From assembly GCA_024449915.1 (NCBI GenBank), contig JAMZAV010000108.1, positions 1,178,001 to 1,242,000 on the forward strand: a stretch of 64,000 nt of DNA. The letters run 5' to 3'. Made by a program: the position numbers and the translations under genes. The notes below the pieces were generated by a model. It saw nothing but the letters and a program-made list of their open reading frames with translations, made no database searches and was not told where the DNA came from. Positions within the stretch are counted from its first letter, which is position 1. The number at the start of each line of letters is the position of its first letter. Below, piece by piece: positions 22,231 to 34,830 of this stretch. Source of the stretch: Sweltsa coloradensis. Lineage: Eukaryota > Arthropoda > Insecta > Plecoptera > Chloroperlidae.

Positions 22231-22257
22231 AATAATAATAATAATAATAATAATAAT
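22231..22257. repeat. (AAT)9 microsatellite
   Basis: Nine AAT trinucleotides in a row. Confidence 0.95.
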
Positions 22258-23034
22258 GCAGTATTTTATATCAGGATCACCCACTGCCTAACATTGGACA
22301 TTCGCGTTATATTCATGGTAAAAATTCACACAACTAAAACTAAAACCCACTTTATTTTTAATACCGGTACTTTTCGCCACCAATTCACCGCTTGTGGGTG
22401 TGGGTAAAACACAAAAAAATACAAAATACAAAATTAACTTAGCCTATGACAGAAGAAAAATAGCACTAAATATGTCATCAGGCAAAGTTCAAGCAATTTA
22501 TTTTCGCCACAAATACCCACCTCTGAATTATCATTATACGTTTTTTTAAAGCACGCTCTTCTTGCTTCCCTGTACAAAGCCTGTACTGGTCATGTTAAAG
22601 TAAACACGTCCGAACCCACGTACTATAACTATCCTTTTGCGTCTCCCTCCTAGTTCTAAAAACTACAAATATTCGTCGCGAGGAAAACCAATCAGGAGTA
22701 TTCTTTTTAAAGTCACCAGAAATTAACTAATAGGAAGTTCCCATTCCCAAGCTCCTAGACAGAGGGGATGTTATCTAACCTTGAACTAGGGTGGTCCGCG
22801 TCTGTATCTGTAACATGATATTCCAAGCAACACAGTTTTCTACGTTTATAGTTTTGATAATGAACATAGTTCCCGCCGACCAGACATCGTCTGCAGTCTG
22901 AAGGACACATACAAACTACAAATAAATTATAAGAGGGTGGGACCGTGCCGTCTCAAGGGACATGCATTGCAACCTGGGCAGGTTTCCCACGAACAATTAT
23001 TCTGTTTCCCTTACTAACAAATTGTATTTCTATT

Positions 23035-23475
23035 AATGAATTAATTAATTAATTGTTGTTAGCGTCTCTGCTTCCAATGCGAAGGTCCATGGTTCTGACT
23101 CCCGCTAAAGTCAGAAGTTTTTTAACTTCTGATTTGGAACTTAAGTCCATCAGTTCTTGTCTTAGGAGTTTGTAAACGGTGACTTTGGAGCCGTCCTAGC
23201 ACGAAACACATAATAAATTTCAGAGTTGTTCTGAATCGGCCTGTTGATTCTGGCGTTGATTCGCGGGTGTTCACACTGTCCATATCACGATTGCTATATT
23301 TCCTAAATATATATATATTAAAAATATCGATCTTTGGTTGGTTATCGCTCACTCGTCGATTGCGTCGGGGCCTGTAGGGTTGGCTTGTCGCTTTGATTTA
23401 AAGTTCCCCCACTGAAAATCAGTTTTATATAACTGAGTGGGCAGACTCTAAATAAAATTTATTTATTATTTATTT
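23035..23475 (+). mobile_element. tRNA-headed SINE with AATCAGTT stem-loop tail
   Basis: A tRNA-like head (TTAGCGTCTCTGCTTCCAAT, then B-box-like GGTTCTGACTCCC) is followed about 330 bp later by the tail AAAATCAGTTTTATATAACTG, AGTGGGCAGACTCTAAATAAA and a T/A-rich end. The AATCAGTT...AACTGA stem-loop and AAATAAA tail recur at 41025-41105 (inverted), 40045-40135, 52690-52818 and 63440-63525. Confidence 0.6.
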
Positions 23476-23564
23476 AATGCCTATTGCCTCTCAGTACTAG
23501 ATAACATTTTATTTCAGATTATTTCATTTTTTGTATTCAAGAACATATCAAAATTTCTATACCA

Positions 23565-23625
23565 GCTAGGACTCAAACCCGGCTTCCGTCTATTTGATGT
23601 TTCTCATCAAAACGCCAGGATTAAA
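23565..23625 (-). mobile_element. tRNA-like head, minus strand
   Basis: The minus strand carries the B-box-like GGGTTTGAGTCCTAG after a degenerate anticodon arm. Too degenerate for a tRNA gene. Confidence 0.35.
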
Positions 23626-23814
23626 AACAGGATACACACACAAAAGAATCATGTTTTTTTTTATAATTAGAGACATATTATGAGACATGTTGAGAGATAA
23701 ATAAAAGTAGCGTTTTGTGACCTATAAATCACCAGTTAAATTTTTGAAATGTATCTTTTTATTCTTGATTTTGGTATGATAATTTCAACAAAGATGGGTG
23801 ACCGCTCTGTCCTG

Positions 23815-24140
23815 AAACACGTATACCGCTGGTTGGAGCAAATGAGGGGTTCGATAGCTAGTGTAACGGCTTCGTTCTCCTCGACGTCTGCTCGGCAGTC
23901 CGGGTTAGTGGAGGAACCTATATGACTGTCAAAGTTACACCGTCCTTTCGGATGGGACGGTAAGCCGTTGGTCCCCTTGGTACTTTTCGAAATGAGTAGG
24001 CTACGTGCCGGTACCGGGTTTCCCCTCCTCCCTTCCGTTCATACTTCATCCTCATCTATCACCACTCATCGTCTCGAAAGCCAAAGTGCATTATATGAGA
24101 CGTTAAGCAATATCCAATCAATCAATCAATCAATAAAGAT
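23815..24140 (+). mobile_element. SINE with CCTTTCGGATGGGACG core and (CAAT)n tail
   Basis: The head contains GGGGTTCGATAGCTAG (B-box-like). The core CGTCCTTTCGGATGGGACGG and AGCCGTTGGTCCCC resembles a core found in SINEs of many animals (from general knowledge, not checked). Then come ATCACCACTCATCGTCTCG, TATGAGACGTTAAG and a tail of AATCAATCAATCAATC. The segment CACTCATCGTCTCG recurs at 34775. Confidence 0.65.
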
Positions 24141-24414
24141 TTTACAAATTTTCGAAAAGAAGTTCAAAGGATAAAGAATCTTCATATACAAGTTTTTTAA
24201 GATGGTTACAAAAATAGATGCTGAAAAATGGTTCAAAAAGCTTGATTAAATAACAAAAGTATTATATATATCTTTTAATAAAAGCATCGGTTTCTTTTTG
24301 AAAACTTGTTCATGACTATCATGTACATTGTACTGCATAGTGCATGTTTGCAGAAAATATGTGGGGTTACCCTGAAGGCCCCCCACGGCAACCCTATAAC
24401 GTGCGCCACTGAGC

Positions 24415-24438
24415 AATCTTTTCCCGGATCCGCCACTG
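24415..24438 (-). mobile_element. Solo hAT-like terminus
   Basis: The complement reads CAGTGGCGGATCCGGGAAAA, the same terminal type as at 11075. No partner end was found upstream. Confidence 0.4.
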
Positions 24439-24959
24439 TGTTCAACATGGCGTTAAAATACTTAACAACTTCGTAACAAGACCGGCTATTCATACATCGT
24501 TAGTTAACGTGACGGCCATTATACAAGACGATGAATTTATAATTTTTGTATATGATATTTTTGACTTCATAATAGATTAGTTACAAGAGTGTTGGTTCGT
24601 TGGTCGGTAGTTTTCCACGCGGCAATTACATTATACCCAAGCCCGTCCGTGATCTTGAAGCTTGTTGTGGTGGAGATAGCAACTTGAGCAACATGTACAC
24701 ATCCAGCAACCTGGTGTACGGGAACTTTGCCGAAACAAGTTTACCCCCCCCCCCCTCAACTAGTAAGGACGTTCACCTGACGACGAGGTAATTAATAACT
24801 AATTACGCTGCCGTGAAATGTGTAAGACAAATTATCCAAATTCGCGAGGAATAATTTGTTTGGACAAGGTTTTTGTCAGTATACCAACGTATCATTTCAA
24901 ACGTATACCGGTGTTTTGAGTTCTAAGGCATTGATAATTTTCCACGTTTTGTTGTTTTG

Positions 24960-25078
24960 GAATTAAAATAAAACATGATATATTTACATCGATTAAAACG
25001 TTTAATTTCAAACGATTAACGACGATTAACGATTAAAACTTTGAATCGATGTAAAGATATCATGTTTTATTTTAATTC
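24960..25078. repeat. 119-bp hairpin
   Basis: GAATTAAAATAAAACATGAT followed by TTACATCGATT is matched by its inverted copy ending at 25078 (ATCATGTTTTATTTTAATTC). The loop contains two CGATTAACGA direct repeats. AT-rich. Confidence 0.75.
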
Positions 25079-25554
25079 AAGAAATTCGTCTGATCATGGT
25101 TTTGAAAGATGGAACACTTTACACTAATGCAATTAGGTATGTTTGTAAATAAAATGCGAAAATTGGGTGTTTTATCAAAATATTTGTATGGAAACTTTAA
25201 AATTATGAGATAAGAAACAGGTCGACTTAAAATAAATTACGATATCTGATACGTAACATTTGTGAAATGAAAGATTTTATAAAACTATATCATTTTAAAA
25301 TTTACCATTATGTTTAAAAGAACGGAAACGACTGTTTAAAAATAAGACAGATTGATTAATAATGGAATGCGAAATGTATTATGTGGTCGTTCCATGTATG
25401 TAATTAAAAATGTACATTTGATTTGAAAAAGTGTAATTTTAATTTTAAATTTCTCCCCATTCAATAACATGCCCAAGTAACTACCGTAGGTATTTTGAAG
25501 CTAGGACCATTGACAATGGAATGCCCAAGTGTGTTCTATAGGACTGAATCCCTT

Positions 25555-25645
25555 GCATTCGCAGTCACGATTGCCGGTGGCTGGCATCGAACTCGTGATC
25601 TCCCCAATCAGGGTGTCGCGCGTTACACTTGAGCTGCTAGCTAAT
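25555..25645 (-). mobile_element. SINE fragment, CCGGCAATC type, minus strand
   Basis: ATTGCCGGTGGCTGGCATCG followed by AACTCGTGATC is the minus-strand head/body junction also seen at 34185 and 53920. It carries a degenerate B box (GAGTTCGATGCC). Confidence 0.5.
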
Positions 25646-26339
25646 AAAGTTGCTACGTCTAAAATTTATGAAGTCAATAGACGACTATATATTCACGTCT
25701 GTCCTAACAGGTTGACCGGTTGCCAAAATCTTGCAGATTATTGCCCTCATAAAATCAACTTTAATATACAAGTTGGGTCTCTAGATCTCGGTTTAATTGG
25801 CTACTGTAGGTGATGTTTTGTCAAAGTTATTTTATGAGTCTGTATCACGCATTATTTTCAGTCATTATTGGTTTTATTACCGGTACATGTTTACAACGGC
25901 GAAAATATAGTTGACTCCCTAATTTAAAGTTTTTAAATTTATTTAATTGTTATTTTTTGCACTTTGGTGTCATGGTTTATCGGCTAATACTAATTTGCAA
26001 GGTTTATAGTTATTTTCATAAGTAGTAGTTTTAGGGGTGATAATGTAACAGATGCGTCAAAACAAATCACGGTTTGTGATTTTTTTAGATTGTATTTTAA
26101 AAAAACGTGGCACGATAGGGTATAATTTTTTTTATTTAATTCGCTTTTTTTTATTTAAATCTATTTTTTAAATTTAAATTGTGTTTTTTATTGATTGAAT
26201 TCAATAATATCAGCATTCCTTGAGTATAGAACCTTTATATACTCAATAATATCAGTGTTTCAACATTTGTGTATAAAGACACTCGTAAAATTAAATTTAA
26301 ATTTTTGTAGGATGCCCGCTGTAGGGTATACACATCAGA

Positions 26340-26555
26340 TTTAACCGATGTGACCCTTAGGTATATTGCGGATAGGACAATTGTGAAGGGATGTCCGAGG
26401 GCTGTTTAAGAGGACTCAATCCCTTGCATTCGCATTAACGACTGAGGAAAACCTCTAAAAAAACCTTCAGTCAGGATTGCCGGTCTCGACGGGATTCGAA
26501 CCCGGGATCTCCCGAATCAGAGTCGAAGCGCTCGAGCCAACACTGTCGGTAGATA
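26340..26555 (-). mobile_element. tRNA(Gln)-like SINE, copy 2 (minus strand)
   Basis: The minus strand reads TTGGCTCGAGCGCTTCGACT, CTGATTCGGGAG and GGGTTCGAATCCCG, then the family body (GAGACCGGCAATCCTGACTG) and GGACATCCCTTCACAATTGT. It has the best-preserved B box of the family. Confidence 0.78.
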
Positions 26556-27704
26556 CCCGTCTGTGCACTGTCCTTGACACCAAGTGCACTGTAGAAATTA
26601 TCTGATATCTGGTCTGAATCTGATTCAAATAAAATTACTATACAGTATTAAACTATCGATATTCGTTAGTTCTTCGACATTCTTTTGCAATTACAATTTA
26701 AAATTTAAATAAAGGTTTGTATTTATAATAAAAAATGTTCTTATAATCCAAACGTAACAGTAGACAAGGAATAGAAACAAACTAATTTATTCAATAAATT
26801 CAATAAATTCAAACATCTGTGATACAACTAATATAGGCCTATTGAATTAGTTAAATGTCACTCTCTCCATCTAACTCTAACGGCTATCTTGTTAGTCAAT
26901 ACAGAAGATAAGAAATTCGAAGTCTTCAGTTAACGAGCAAATCCTTGACACCAAACCTTGGGTTAATTACTTTTCTCTCACACCATCAATATTATGTTTC
27001 CTTCATGCATTAATTCTCAATTTATACCGTTTGAATATATTTTCTCCATTACAATTCGCAATTATGTTGATCCTAGTCTGAAGCATCATCGTTTTAAAGT
27101 TTCTTAACCTGTAAGCTATAATTTATTATCATTAGACTCCCTTTTAACAGTAAACTACTTTTATTTGACGGCTTTACTGATAAGATTTACGTTTATTTAC
27201 ATTTTATAGCCAATGAAGCAAAGTGCCAATAGTTGGGCAAAACTTTCTTTTATACATCGTAACCATCATTTAATTTCAACCGGAGTATACGCCTATAATA
27301 TTTGAATACGGACAATTATTGACAGGACTATATATTTCGCTGATTTAATCTAAACCTCTTCTGAACATCGGAATTTGGAAAGAAAGCTTTTCAGAGAGTT
27401 ATTCGACTGCGTTTATCTATTTTCTATAAAATATGCTACCAAGTCAAAATATAGTGAATGGCTTTGAAACCTGGCTCTAGTAGAATATCAAAACTATTTT
27501 TTTTTTAAATTATTTTGAAGATGCGATATTTGCAGCGTGCCCGATCAGAAAAATTTGAAAAATAATTTTGGGAAAATAGAAAAACGCGGTCGAATAGCCT
27601 TAATAATTTGTATTAGTTTCGGAGATACCTATGTATACCTATTATAGCAAAGCTTCAGATTCTGTAATGATTTAATACATTCATTTTATTCTTTGAAGTA
27701 CCAC

Positions 27705-27844
27705 CGACAGCGCGCGGGAGGTCTCGGATTCAGATCCCGACGAGACCGGCAATCCTGACTAAAGGTTTTTCGGAGGTTTTCCTAAGTCGTTAATGCTAAT
27801 GCAAAGGACTGGGTCCTCTTAAACAGCCCTCGGACATCCCTTCG
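27705..27844 (+). mobile_element. tRNA(Gln)-like SINE, copy 3, cut by a foldback element
   Basis: GGGAGGTCTCGGATTCAGAT, then CCGACGAGACCGGCAATCC and the family body to GGACATCCCTTCG. It breaks off exactly where the inverted-repeat element at 27845 begins. Confidence 0.72.
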
Positions 27845-28521
27845 CAATAGGGAATTTGCATAAGTTTCAGATACCGGTAAAATTATGTGCAATATATAGA
27901 TATTCGACTAAAAATGATATATACGTTTATTTTAGGTTTTTAAACTTAATCGTTCAATATCTATTGAGCGTCAAAGTTTGACATTTTAAATTTCCCGCAC
28001 ATTTATTTTGAAACGGCTGCCTACGTCACCGGCCTTCATGAAGAACACGGCCGCCTAGATACACGGCGAAATTCCCTCCTTTTACCAAAGTCTTTGGTTC
28101 ATACAACAATGGGCAACAATAAACATCAGTTGATGCCGTTTTCCAAGTATTACAATCAACATTGTGTTTTTACAAAATTATCAATTAAAAGAAGGTTAAA
28201 AGCTTACGTTGTGATATACTAAATGTATAAGATAAAATAATAAGCATATTAGAACAAACTAGATGTCAAAATATGCTTCCACAGCCAAGATAATCTCCGA
28301 AAGCGAGTAACTTGATATATCGTTTCGTGATTGGTTGACTGGTGTCATGAAGGCTGGTGACGTATCACCCGTTTTTTCCCGCCAAAATATGTACGAAACT
28401 TTCACCCTTATTTTATAAATGAAAATATTCTCAAAATCAAGAAAATAAGATTTTTTTGTGTACAGGAAGGTGGCTTTAACCCAGTGGAACCATAAAATAA
28501 TGTTATGCAAATTCCCTATTG
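27845..28521. mobile_element. 677-bp inverted-repeat element next to a truncated SINE
   Basis: CAATAGGGAATTTGCATAA at the left and its exact complement ending at 28521. A second inner pair is GACGTCACCGGCCTTCATGA-like near 28022 against GTCATGAAGGCTGGTGACGT near 28345. No target duplication was found. Confidence 0.7.
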
Positions 28522-29280
28522 TTGTAACTTTTTGTTTGTTGCCATTGAATGAATACCCGAAGTATTGCTTTAATTTATTACTTTGGTTATTTAGAACATG
28601 TTATTTAGAATTGTATTTACTTACATCCAATACACCTATAGTTATAGTTAGACACTGAAGAGGGGCATGCATCTGGGCAGGTTTCCCACTAAACATTATT
28701 AAAGTTAAATATTTTGAAGTACCGATAATCGATTCCACGTGTCTGTAAATAAAACATTCTCACATTTTTAACACGAAGATTTTCCTTAATTTTGGGTCAT
28801 TTCACAGAATAATTTGGAGTTCATCTGCAGTCGCTGAGTTATAAACGTCCACTAGGGTAGTGGTTCGTCATGCAGGGGTGCATCACAGTCTATTCCTGAC
28901 GTTTCCTGTTTTCCATCCTTTTTATTACACATGGATTACATAAGACTGAGTGTGTGTAAGTATAGGACCTATGTGTAAAATTAGTGTTTTGTGCTACAGA
29001 TGATAAATAAGTAAACTCGATTTCTTAGAACGATATTTTCACGCTTTTTTTTAATGAGGTTGTCCTTGACTTTTGATAACGACATATCCTTACTTTCTTT
29101 ATGGAATAACTTTAATTTTAATTTGTTTTAATGAGTTCCAAACTAACCTCAAACCATCACAGGATGTTTTTGAATAGGGGAAATAAATGTGGAACTAAAT
29201 GCAAAATTTTATAAATTTAAAATGAAAATGCTAAATTTTTAATCCCAAATGCCGTTCTTGGGGACTTCTTCGGTTCATTT

Positions 29281-29311
29281 CCCCCCCCCCCCCCCCCCCC
29301 CACACACACAA
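29281..29311. repeat. Poly-C run followed by (CA)n
   Basis: About 21 consecutive C followed by CACACACACA. Exact length in such runs is uncertain in assemblies. Confidence 0.9.
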
Positions 29312-29711
29312 ACAAGAAAGAAAACTTGATCTTCCTTGCATTTTTTTATGCTATTTAGTACCGTATAAAACTATTACTAGAGTAGGAATCACACAACTTT
29401 GAATGACCTTTTGACACTGTTCGGCGGCCATTTTTCATGTGAACCACTAGAACAAAATTGGAGGTCTAATTGAAAATGTACTTTAAAAAAAATTAATGAA
29501 TTATACACGGTGCATTATTAAATAAAAATACTAAACTATTGTTTACAAGATTAATTTAATGTAATCTGGACGACAAATTTATTGAAAGTAATAAATAACA
29601 AACAAATGTCAAGTCATTATTCGTTTTCACAGTTGACAACAATGGTTTTATTTTATTGACCAATGAGCGATCTTCCCAATACCACTTTCCTACAATCCGC
29701 TAAAATATTAC

Positions 29712-30459
29712 CAGAGTCGATAAAGAAGTTTCCCCGTTGGGGAGGTCCTCCAACTCCCTATACCGCCCTGGGTTAAATAAAAAGTCGGTTTTTGGCGTTG
29801 GGAATCTAACGTTCCGCGCGACTCTGTGTGACGATTGATGGAACTATTTCAATAAAAGTACGTCACTTTTCTACTAGTAGTTAACAGTCGATGACGACAA
29901 ATGGCGGAAACGTCAAAATATTAAATACGATCGAATGTTGGCGAATGTTTTGGCATAAAGCAAACTCTCTTTATTAATGAGGATTTTTCTGATGGAGTAG
30001 ACCTAAGCTTAGGAGCTAGGCCGACAATATGTATTGTTCAAGATTTCGATTTGAGTGCCTAGGGCGTACTTACGTCTGAAAACTGTATTGTGGCCTTGGG
30101 CCTAGGCTACACTTACGTCCGTTGGGCTTGAACAAGGCATATCTCAAATTATTTCGCACGAAAATGTCAGTGACGCCTGCGCAACACTTTATAGTACAAA
30201 AAATAAATCAAAAGTAAATCGTTTTAAAAGACTAGGGCCCAGGGCTTATATGATTGAAATTAAATTGAAGTTTGACGTTTCGTCTGTTGTTTGTTGATTT
30301 CAGCGTCACTGCACATCGATAATCTACTGACCGTATTTAGCGTGCAGTGCTTTTATTAGTTTCACATTGGAGCCGCTCTCAGCGCGCAGGACGTTAGATT
30401 CCGTTTTGACTTGGGAGATAGGGGACCTCCCCAAAGGGGAAACTTCTTTATCGACTCTG
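29712..30459. mobile_element. 748-bp TIR element with perfect 7-bp target duplication
   Basis: CAGAGTCGATAAAGAAGTTT followed by CCCCGTTGGGGAGGTCC at the left is matched by its inverted copy at the right, one mismatch in about 38. ATATTAC is duplicated at 29705-29711 and 30460-30466. A second symmetrical block (GGAATCTAACGTTCCGCGCG against an inverted GGAATCTAACGTCCTGCGCG) lies further in. There is no transposase frame. Confidence 0.87.
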
Positions 30460-30914
30460 ATATTACTAAATGCCTGTCGTCTGCACAGCACAGAAAGGCC
30501 CTAGCCTACGTCGTCTGCTTTAATCTGGTTTCTGACTAATTTCTTTACTTAGTTGCTCTTCTGAGTTTCTGGGCTTGACTAATTATTAATTAATAATATT
30601 TTTGTTATCTAGGCCTAGCCTAAGTATTGATTAAATGAGTAGGTCTATCAATTGTCTTGTGTTGAAGTTAAGTAGATCTTTGCCACTAAGCCATGCACTA
30701 CTAGGGACCGCGGGGGAAAACAGTCTAGTAAGCCAACCAATTAGGTAGGGCCTAGGTACCTAAACAGTAAATACGTACAAGACAACGGTTATAGAACGGC
30801 TTTTAGAAAAAATACTTTTAATTCCTTTTGGGGGGTAGGGCTATCTAGGCCTAGGCTGTTGGCCGATGCTAGGCTAGGCCTAGTTTCTAGGAAGCTTCGC
30901 AAACGCTTTTTCAG

Positions 30915-31683
30915 GCGCGTTGTTGGATGAGCGTAATTGTTTAAAAACGAAAAAAGCGTAAAATAGCGATTTTCATAAGAAATAATTATTCATTTACGCT
31001 AAAATTGCACGCGAATATATTAATTCATAAAATTAAGGTTCTATGAAAAAATTATTACAATCGGATAAAGCATGTAGATGTTATAAGTCGAAGATTTTTT
31101 TTTTTTTAAAACGTAAAATTGCGATTTTCATAAGAAATAATTTTTCGATTGCGCTCAAATTTCACACGAATATATAAATTTATAAAATTAAGGTTCTGTG
31201 AAAAAATCATTACAACGGATAAAGCATGTAGGGTTATAAGCCAAGAAATTTTAAAAATCGAAAAAAATCGAAAAATTGCGATTTTCATGAGAAGTAATTT
31301 TTTGATTACGCTCAAATTTCACACGAATATATCAATTCATAAAATTAAGGTTCTGTGAAAAAATCATTACAATCGGACAAAGCGTTTAAGTGTTATAAGT
31401 CGAAGAAATTTTTTTAAATCGAAAAAAATCGTAAAATTGCGATTTTCATGAGAAATAATTTTCCGATTGCGCTCAAAAACGTGGCAGTTCTAAGTTCAGA
31501 GATTTCGAAGGCCTCCATAAAATTTCATCGCAATCGGAGTATCGGTTTAGCCGGAATCGTGTTAACAGACAGACAAAAATACCAAAAAAACAACAAAAAT
31601 TTTTTTTAAAAAACGTTCCGGATTTTTTTCTCCAGTGTAGTGAAATGTAATCTTCGCTTCGCTCGCTACGCTCATCCAATAAT
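30915..31683. mobile_element. Repeat family with internal tandem units, copy B
   Basis: Same architecture as 19611-20380: GCGCGTTGTTGGATGAGCG at the left, about three tandem units of roughly 155 bp starting near 30958, 31112 and 31268, a unique end with AATCGGAGTATCGGTTTAGC, and CGCTCATCCAATAA at the right. The left TAGGAAAACGC segment is altered here. Confidence 0.8.
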
Positions 31684-31689
31684 GTCTTG

Positions 31690-33166
31690 ATTTTGTGAAG
31701 CTTCTGCAATTTAAATTTTATAAATTTGTGGATAGACATATTGTATTTTGCGTCACTCTCTGCTGGTACAGAACAATACCCTCTGAGAACAGAGCAAGTC
31801 AGCCCGTACTCGCCTGGTAATGATATGCTGAACGTGTGCGAGCAGGAATGTGCAAATCTCCTTCGGTTCAGATATATCACATCACAGCTGACTCACACGA
31901 GGTGGATAATCACAGCACCCGCACAGACTAAGACGATCCTCCACTTGAAACTTGCTTGCTCCTTTCTTTCTCAACAGTTACGTTTCTCATTTTTAGTTAG
32001 ACAAACCAACACAGCATCACTCTACTTTTACTACAACAATTAAACAAATCATTATCAACGGACAAGCCACAAGTGGTCGAAAGGAAATAAACTAACTAAC
32101 AAACTATAAACTATGACAGAATCCATGCACCAGTTCAGATTTGAGACCCGAAAATTTGCACTTTTAAATAGGTGATTACAATTAAAGATACTACTATTAA
32201 TAACTACAGTTGCAATGGGTCGCGACTTGAGTTACAATAAATGTAACTTTGGCTTCTCCTTCATAGCTGTAACAATTAAATTGTATTATGTGTGTACTCA
32301 ATGCATATTGGATGGTCGAAACACTAGCCATAATTACGCATTATAGACCTCAATCAATATCAATCTCTTCAATTAATATTTTTTGCATTGTTGTCGTGTT
32401 GTTAGCCTTATAACTTGGCGTAAGGATAGTGGGATGGGTTCGTCCTACGTGATGGTCCCAGAATTCGACTATATTGGTTGAGGAAAATCCTGGGGAGACA
32501 ATAATTACGATTGACGGTGTATGCTTCAATGTCACTCATCAACGAGTAAAATATACTTAGTCCTATTTTGTATTATATATTCCATTTCACTTTTGACGTA
32601 GTACAATAAATAGGTGGATTTTTTTGTTATACTAAATGATGGTAAGATGATGATAATACTTTCATATGAGTTAGAATTTTATTCCAGATTTATAATTAGG
32701 ACAATTAGGGGACAAGTGTTATGAGAAGGAGGATGTAGCTGATGGAACAAGTTTAATTAGATCATTCATAGATCTATCAAAATGTCGGGTGAACATTGCT
32801 TTCCCCTTACTATAATCTCTCCCCCCCCCCCTTCCACTTACACCGTCAGCTGCACGTATACTCCATCTTCCTTATTTGTTTTTGAAAAACATGGCAACCG
32901 TACAGCAGTAACTACCTGAACCTACCATCAGGCATCATACAAATCGCTATTTATTTTACAATGCTAATAAAATTCAACCTGCTGACCACCTCCTAAGCAC
33001 GATTACAGAACGTTAAACCTCTTTTTAAAAAGTTTATTTTTATTTTTCACCTCGACTATAGCCCATGTGCCGCACTTACCGGTACGTTAATCCTAACATC
33101 AATTAAATGTCCGTCTGTTATTAGTTCTTCCTCTTCTCATTCTCGAGTATAATCGAGAGAGGCGCG

Positions 33167-33170
<4 letters not shown>
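31690..33170. other. Intergenic DNA, no gene recognised
   Basis: The frames at 31473-31880 (minus) and 31726-32043 (plus) overlap a repeat end and show no known motif. I regard them as chance. Confidence 0.4.
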
Positions 33171-33171
<1 letters not shown>

Positions 33172-33228
<57 letters not shown>

Positions 33229-33231
33229 GAG
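33172..33231. repeat. (GA)n microsatellite
   Basis: About 60 bp of GA dinucleotides with one GGG interruption. Confidence 0.96.
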
Positions 33232-33719
33232 TCCTTTCGCTTCTCAGTTGTTTCTTCTGCAGACTCAATGACCTCCCGGTAGGTGCATTGAACCACTGCA
33301 TCAAGCAAGCGAAGCCAACAAACTTAGAACAAAACCTCGTTTCGCACGCTCACAGCCTTCTAGCAGTGATAGATCGCGTTCAACCACCGCCTTCCTTCCT
33401 CTGAAACTAGACTGGTCTGCCTACCTCCGTCCACTGATCTATTTTATCCCCTCATTTCAATTACGGGAGGATAATGAATGGAAATTAAAGTCTATACAAG
33501 TTAAGATTGCCATCGCTAGCAGAACCATCGTACTGACTTTTTTATTCCATACCTCATTCGTTAATCATTGTGCTAAACCATATCCCGGTACCGAAAATTA
33601 AATACATTTTGCGATGGAAACCTCCCCAGGGATAAAATTTAAAAATTACAAAAATCGTATTTAAGTAACGTTAAAACCACATGGGCCTATATCATTGGAC
33701 CTTTTACTGTCATTTACAA

Positions 33720-33965
33720 ATATTTTTATCGGACCCCTCCCTATTCCCTTGACGACCTCCCTGACGACGACGACGACGACGACCATAACAACACGAACGA
33801 TGACAAGGATAATGACGACCGCGAGGTGAGAACCCCCTCCCCCTATTTCTTTTCTTTTCTCTACCCGTGGCTGGTTCTGACCAGAAAGACCCCTTTCTCC
33901 CCATATTCCCTATAGACTAGAGTACGTGGTGTATTATGACCTAACGGTTGACGCGCCCGTAATCC
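33720..33965. repeat. Dispersed repeat, copy 2 (partner at 6990-7200)
   Basis: Carries the same ordered blocks as 6990-7200, including CCCGTGGCTGGTTCTGACCA and ATTATGACCTAACGGTTGAC, plus a short GAC trinucleotide run. No coding function is apparent. Confidence 0.7.
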
Positions 33966-34149
33966 AAATAAAGTAAAAATTAAACTTAAAACTGATATTC
34001 CGACTTCTTTACACTTTACAGGTAGTCTTTATCAAACAATAACAATTTAAAAAACACAACAGACAAGACAAAAACATTTCCCAAATAGTTATAAATATGG
34101 CTGTCCATATTTTGGAATTTGGAGTAGAGTAATTGTGAGCTAGGAATGT

Positions 34150-34255
34150 GTATTCGCCTGAAGAAAACCGTGGGAACACTTTCAGTCAGGATTGCCGGTG
34201 GCAGGTATCGAACTCGAGACCTTCTGAATCAGAGTCTCGAGTGGATGGACATCAC
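34150..34255 (-). mobile_element. SINE fragment, CCGGCAATC type, minus strand
   Basis: The minus strand reads GACTCTGATTCAGAAGGTCT, CGAGTTCGATACC and GCCGGCAATCCTGACTG-like body sequence. It is a tRNA-Gln-like head diverged from the main family. Confidence 0.55.
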
Positions 34256-34659
34256 CACCTATACCAACAGTGCAGACAGTCCAAGTTCGCTTACTGGCGG
34301 AAAGCTCAATCTAAACTGGCACAGAATATAATACACATAATCTCAGTTTGTTATAGAAAAGTAGAAACTTCAAAGCTATTATCTAGAGTTGGGATCTTTG
34401 CGTATAAATCCTTAACAAACGGGGGCAAAAGTCACTCTCTTTGCCTTGTACTGTCTTGGATCTCGTCACTCAATTTTAGATGGATTTGGTAAGCACTGTT
34501 GCACTTGCACATGATATAAACAACCAGTTCTATTGTTTACCCAAAAGTCACCTAAAAAGGGAGCGAAGCTACTTGAGTAACAGAGAGTCGAACTTTGAAG
34601 AAAAATACAAAAATGAAATAATAGACTTTGTTACTTTTCACTGTTCAAATCTCGTTGTA

Positions 34660-34830
34660 AGCCGTCCGTGGTGGCACATACGATAAGAGCGCTCATGGTC
34701 TGAAGCGTATGGCTCTACGAGGACGTGGGTTCGAGTCCCGAAAAAGACATAGTTTTTTTATAATCGCAATCTATCATCACTCATCGTCTCGGATAACATT
34801 ATAGTAGTTAGTACATTAATATTAAAACTT
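34660..34830 (+). mobile_element. tRNA-headed SINE, plus strand
   Basis: GCCGTCCGTGGTGGCACATA, then GAAGCGTATGGCTCTACGAG, then B box GGGTTCGAGTCCCG, followed by ATCATCACTCATCGTCTCGG, shared with the tail part of 23815-24140. A box and B box are well spaced, but the 3' acceptor strand is absent, so it is not a tRNA gene. Confidence 0.6.

Noticed and set aside
26500..26555. Functional tRNA-Gln gene
   Set aside because: The head has anticodon and T arms, but the acceptor stem cannot be closed and SINE body sequence follows directly. Several diverged copies exist.
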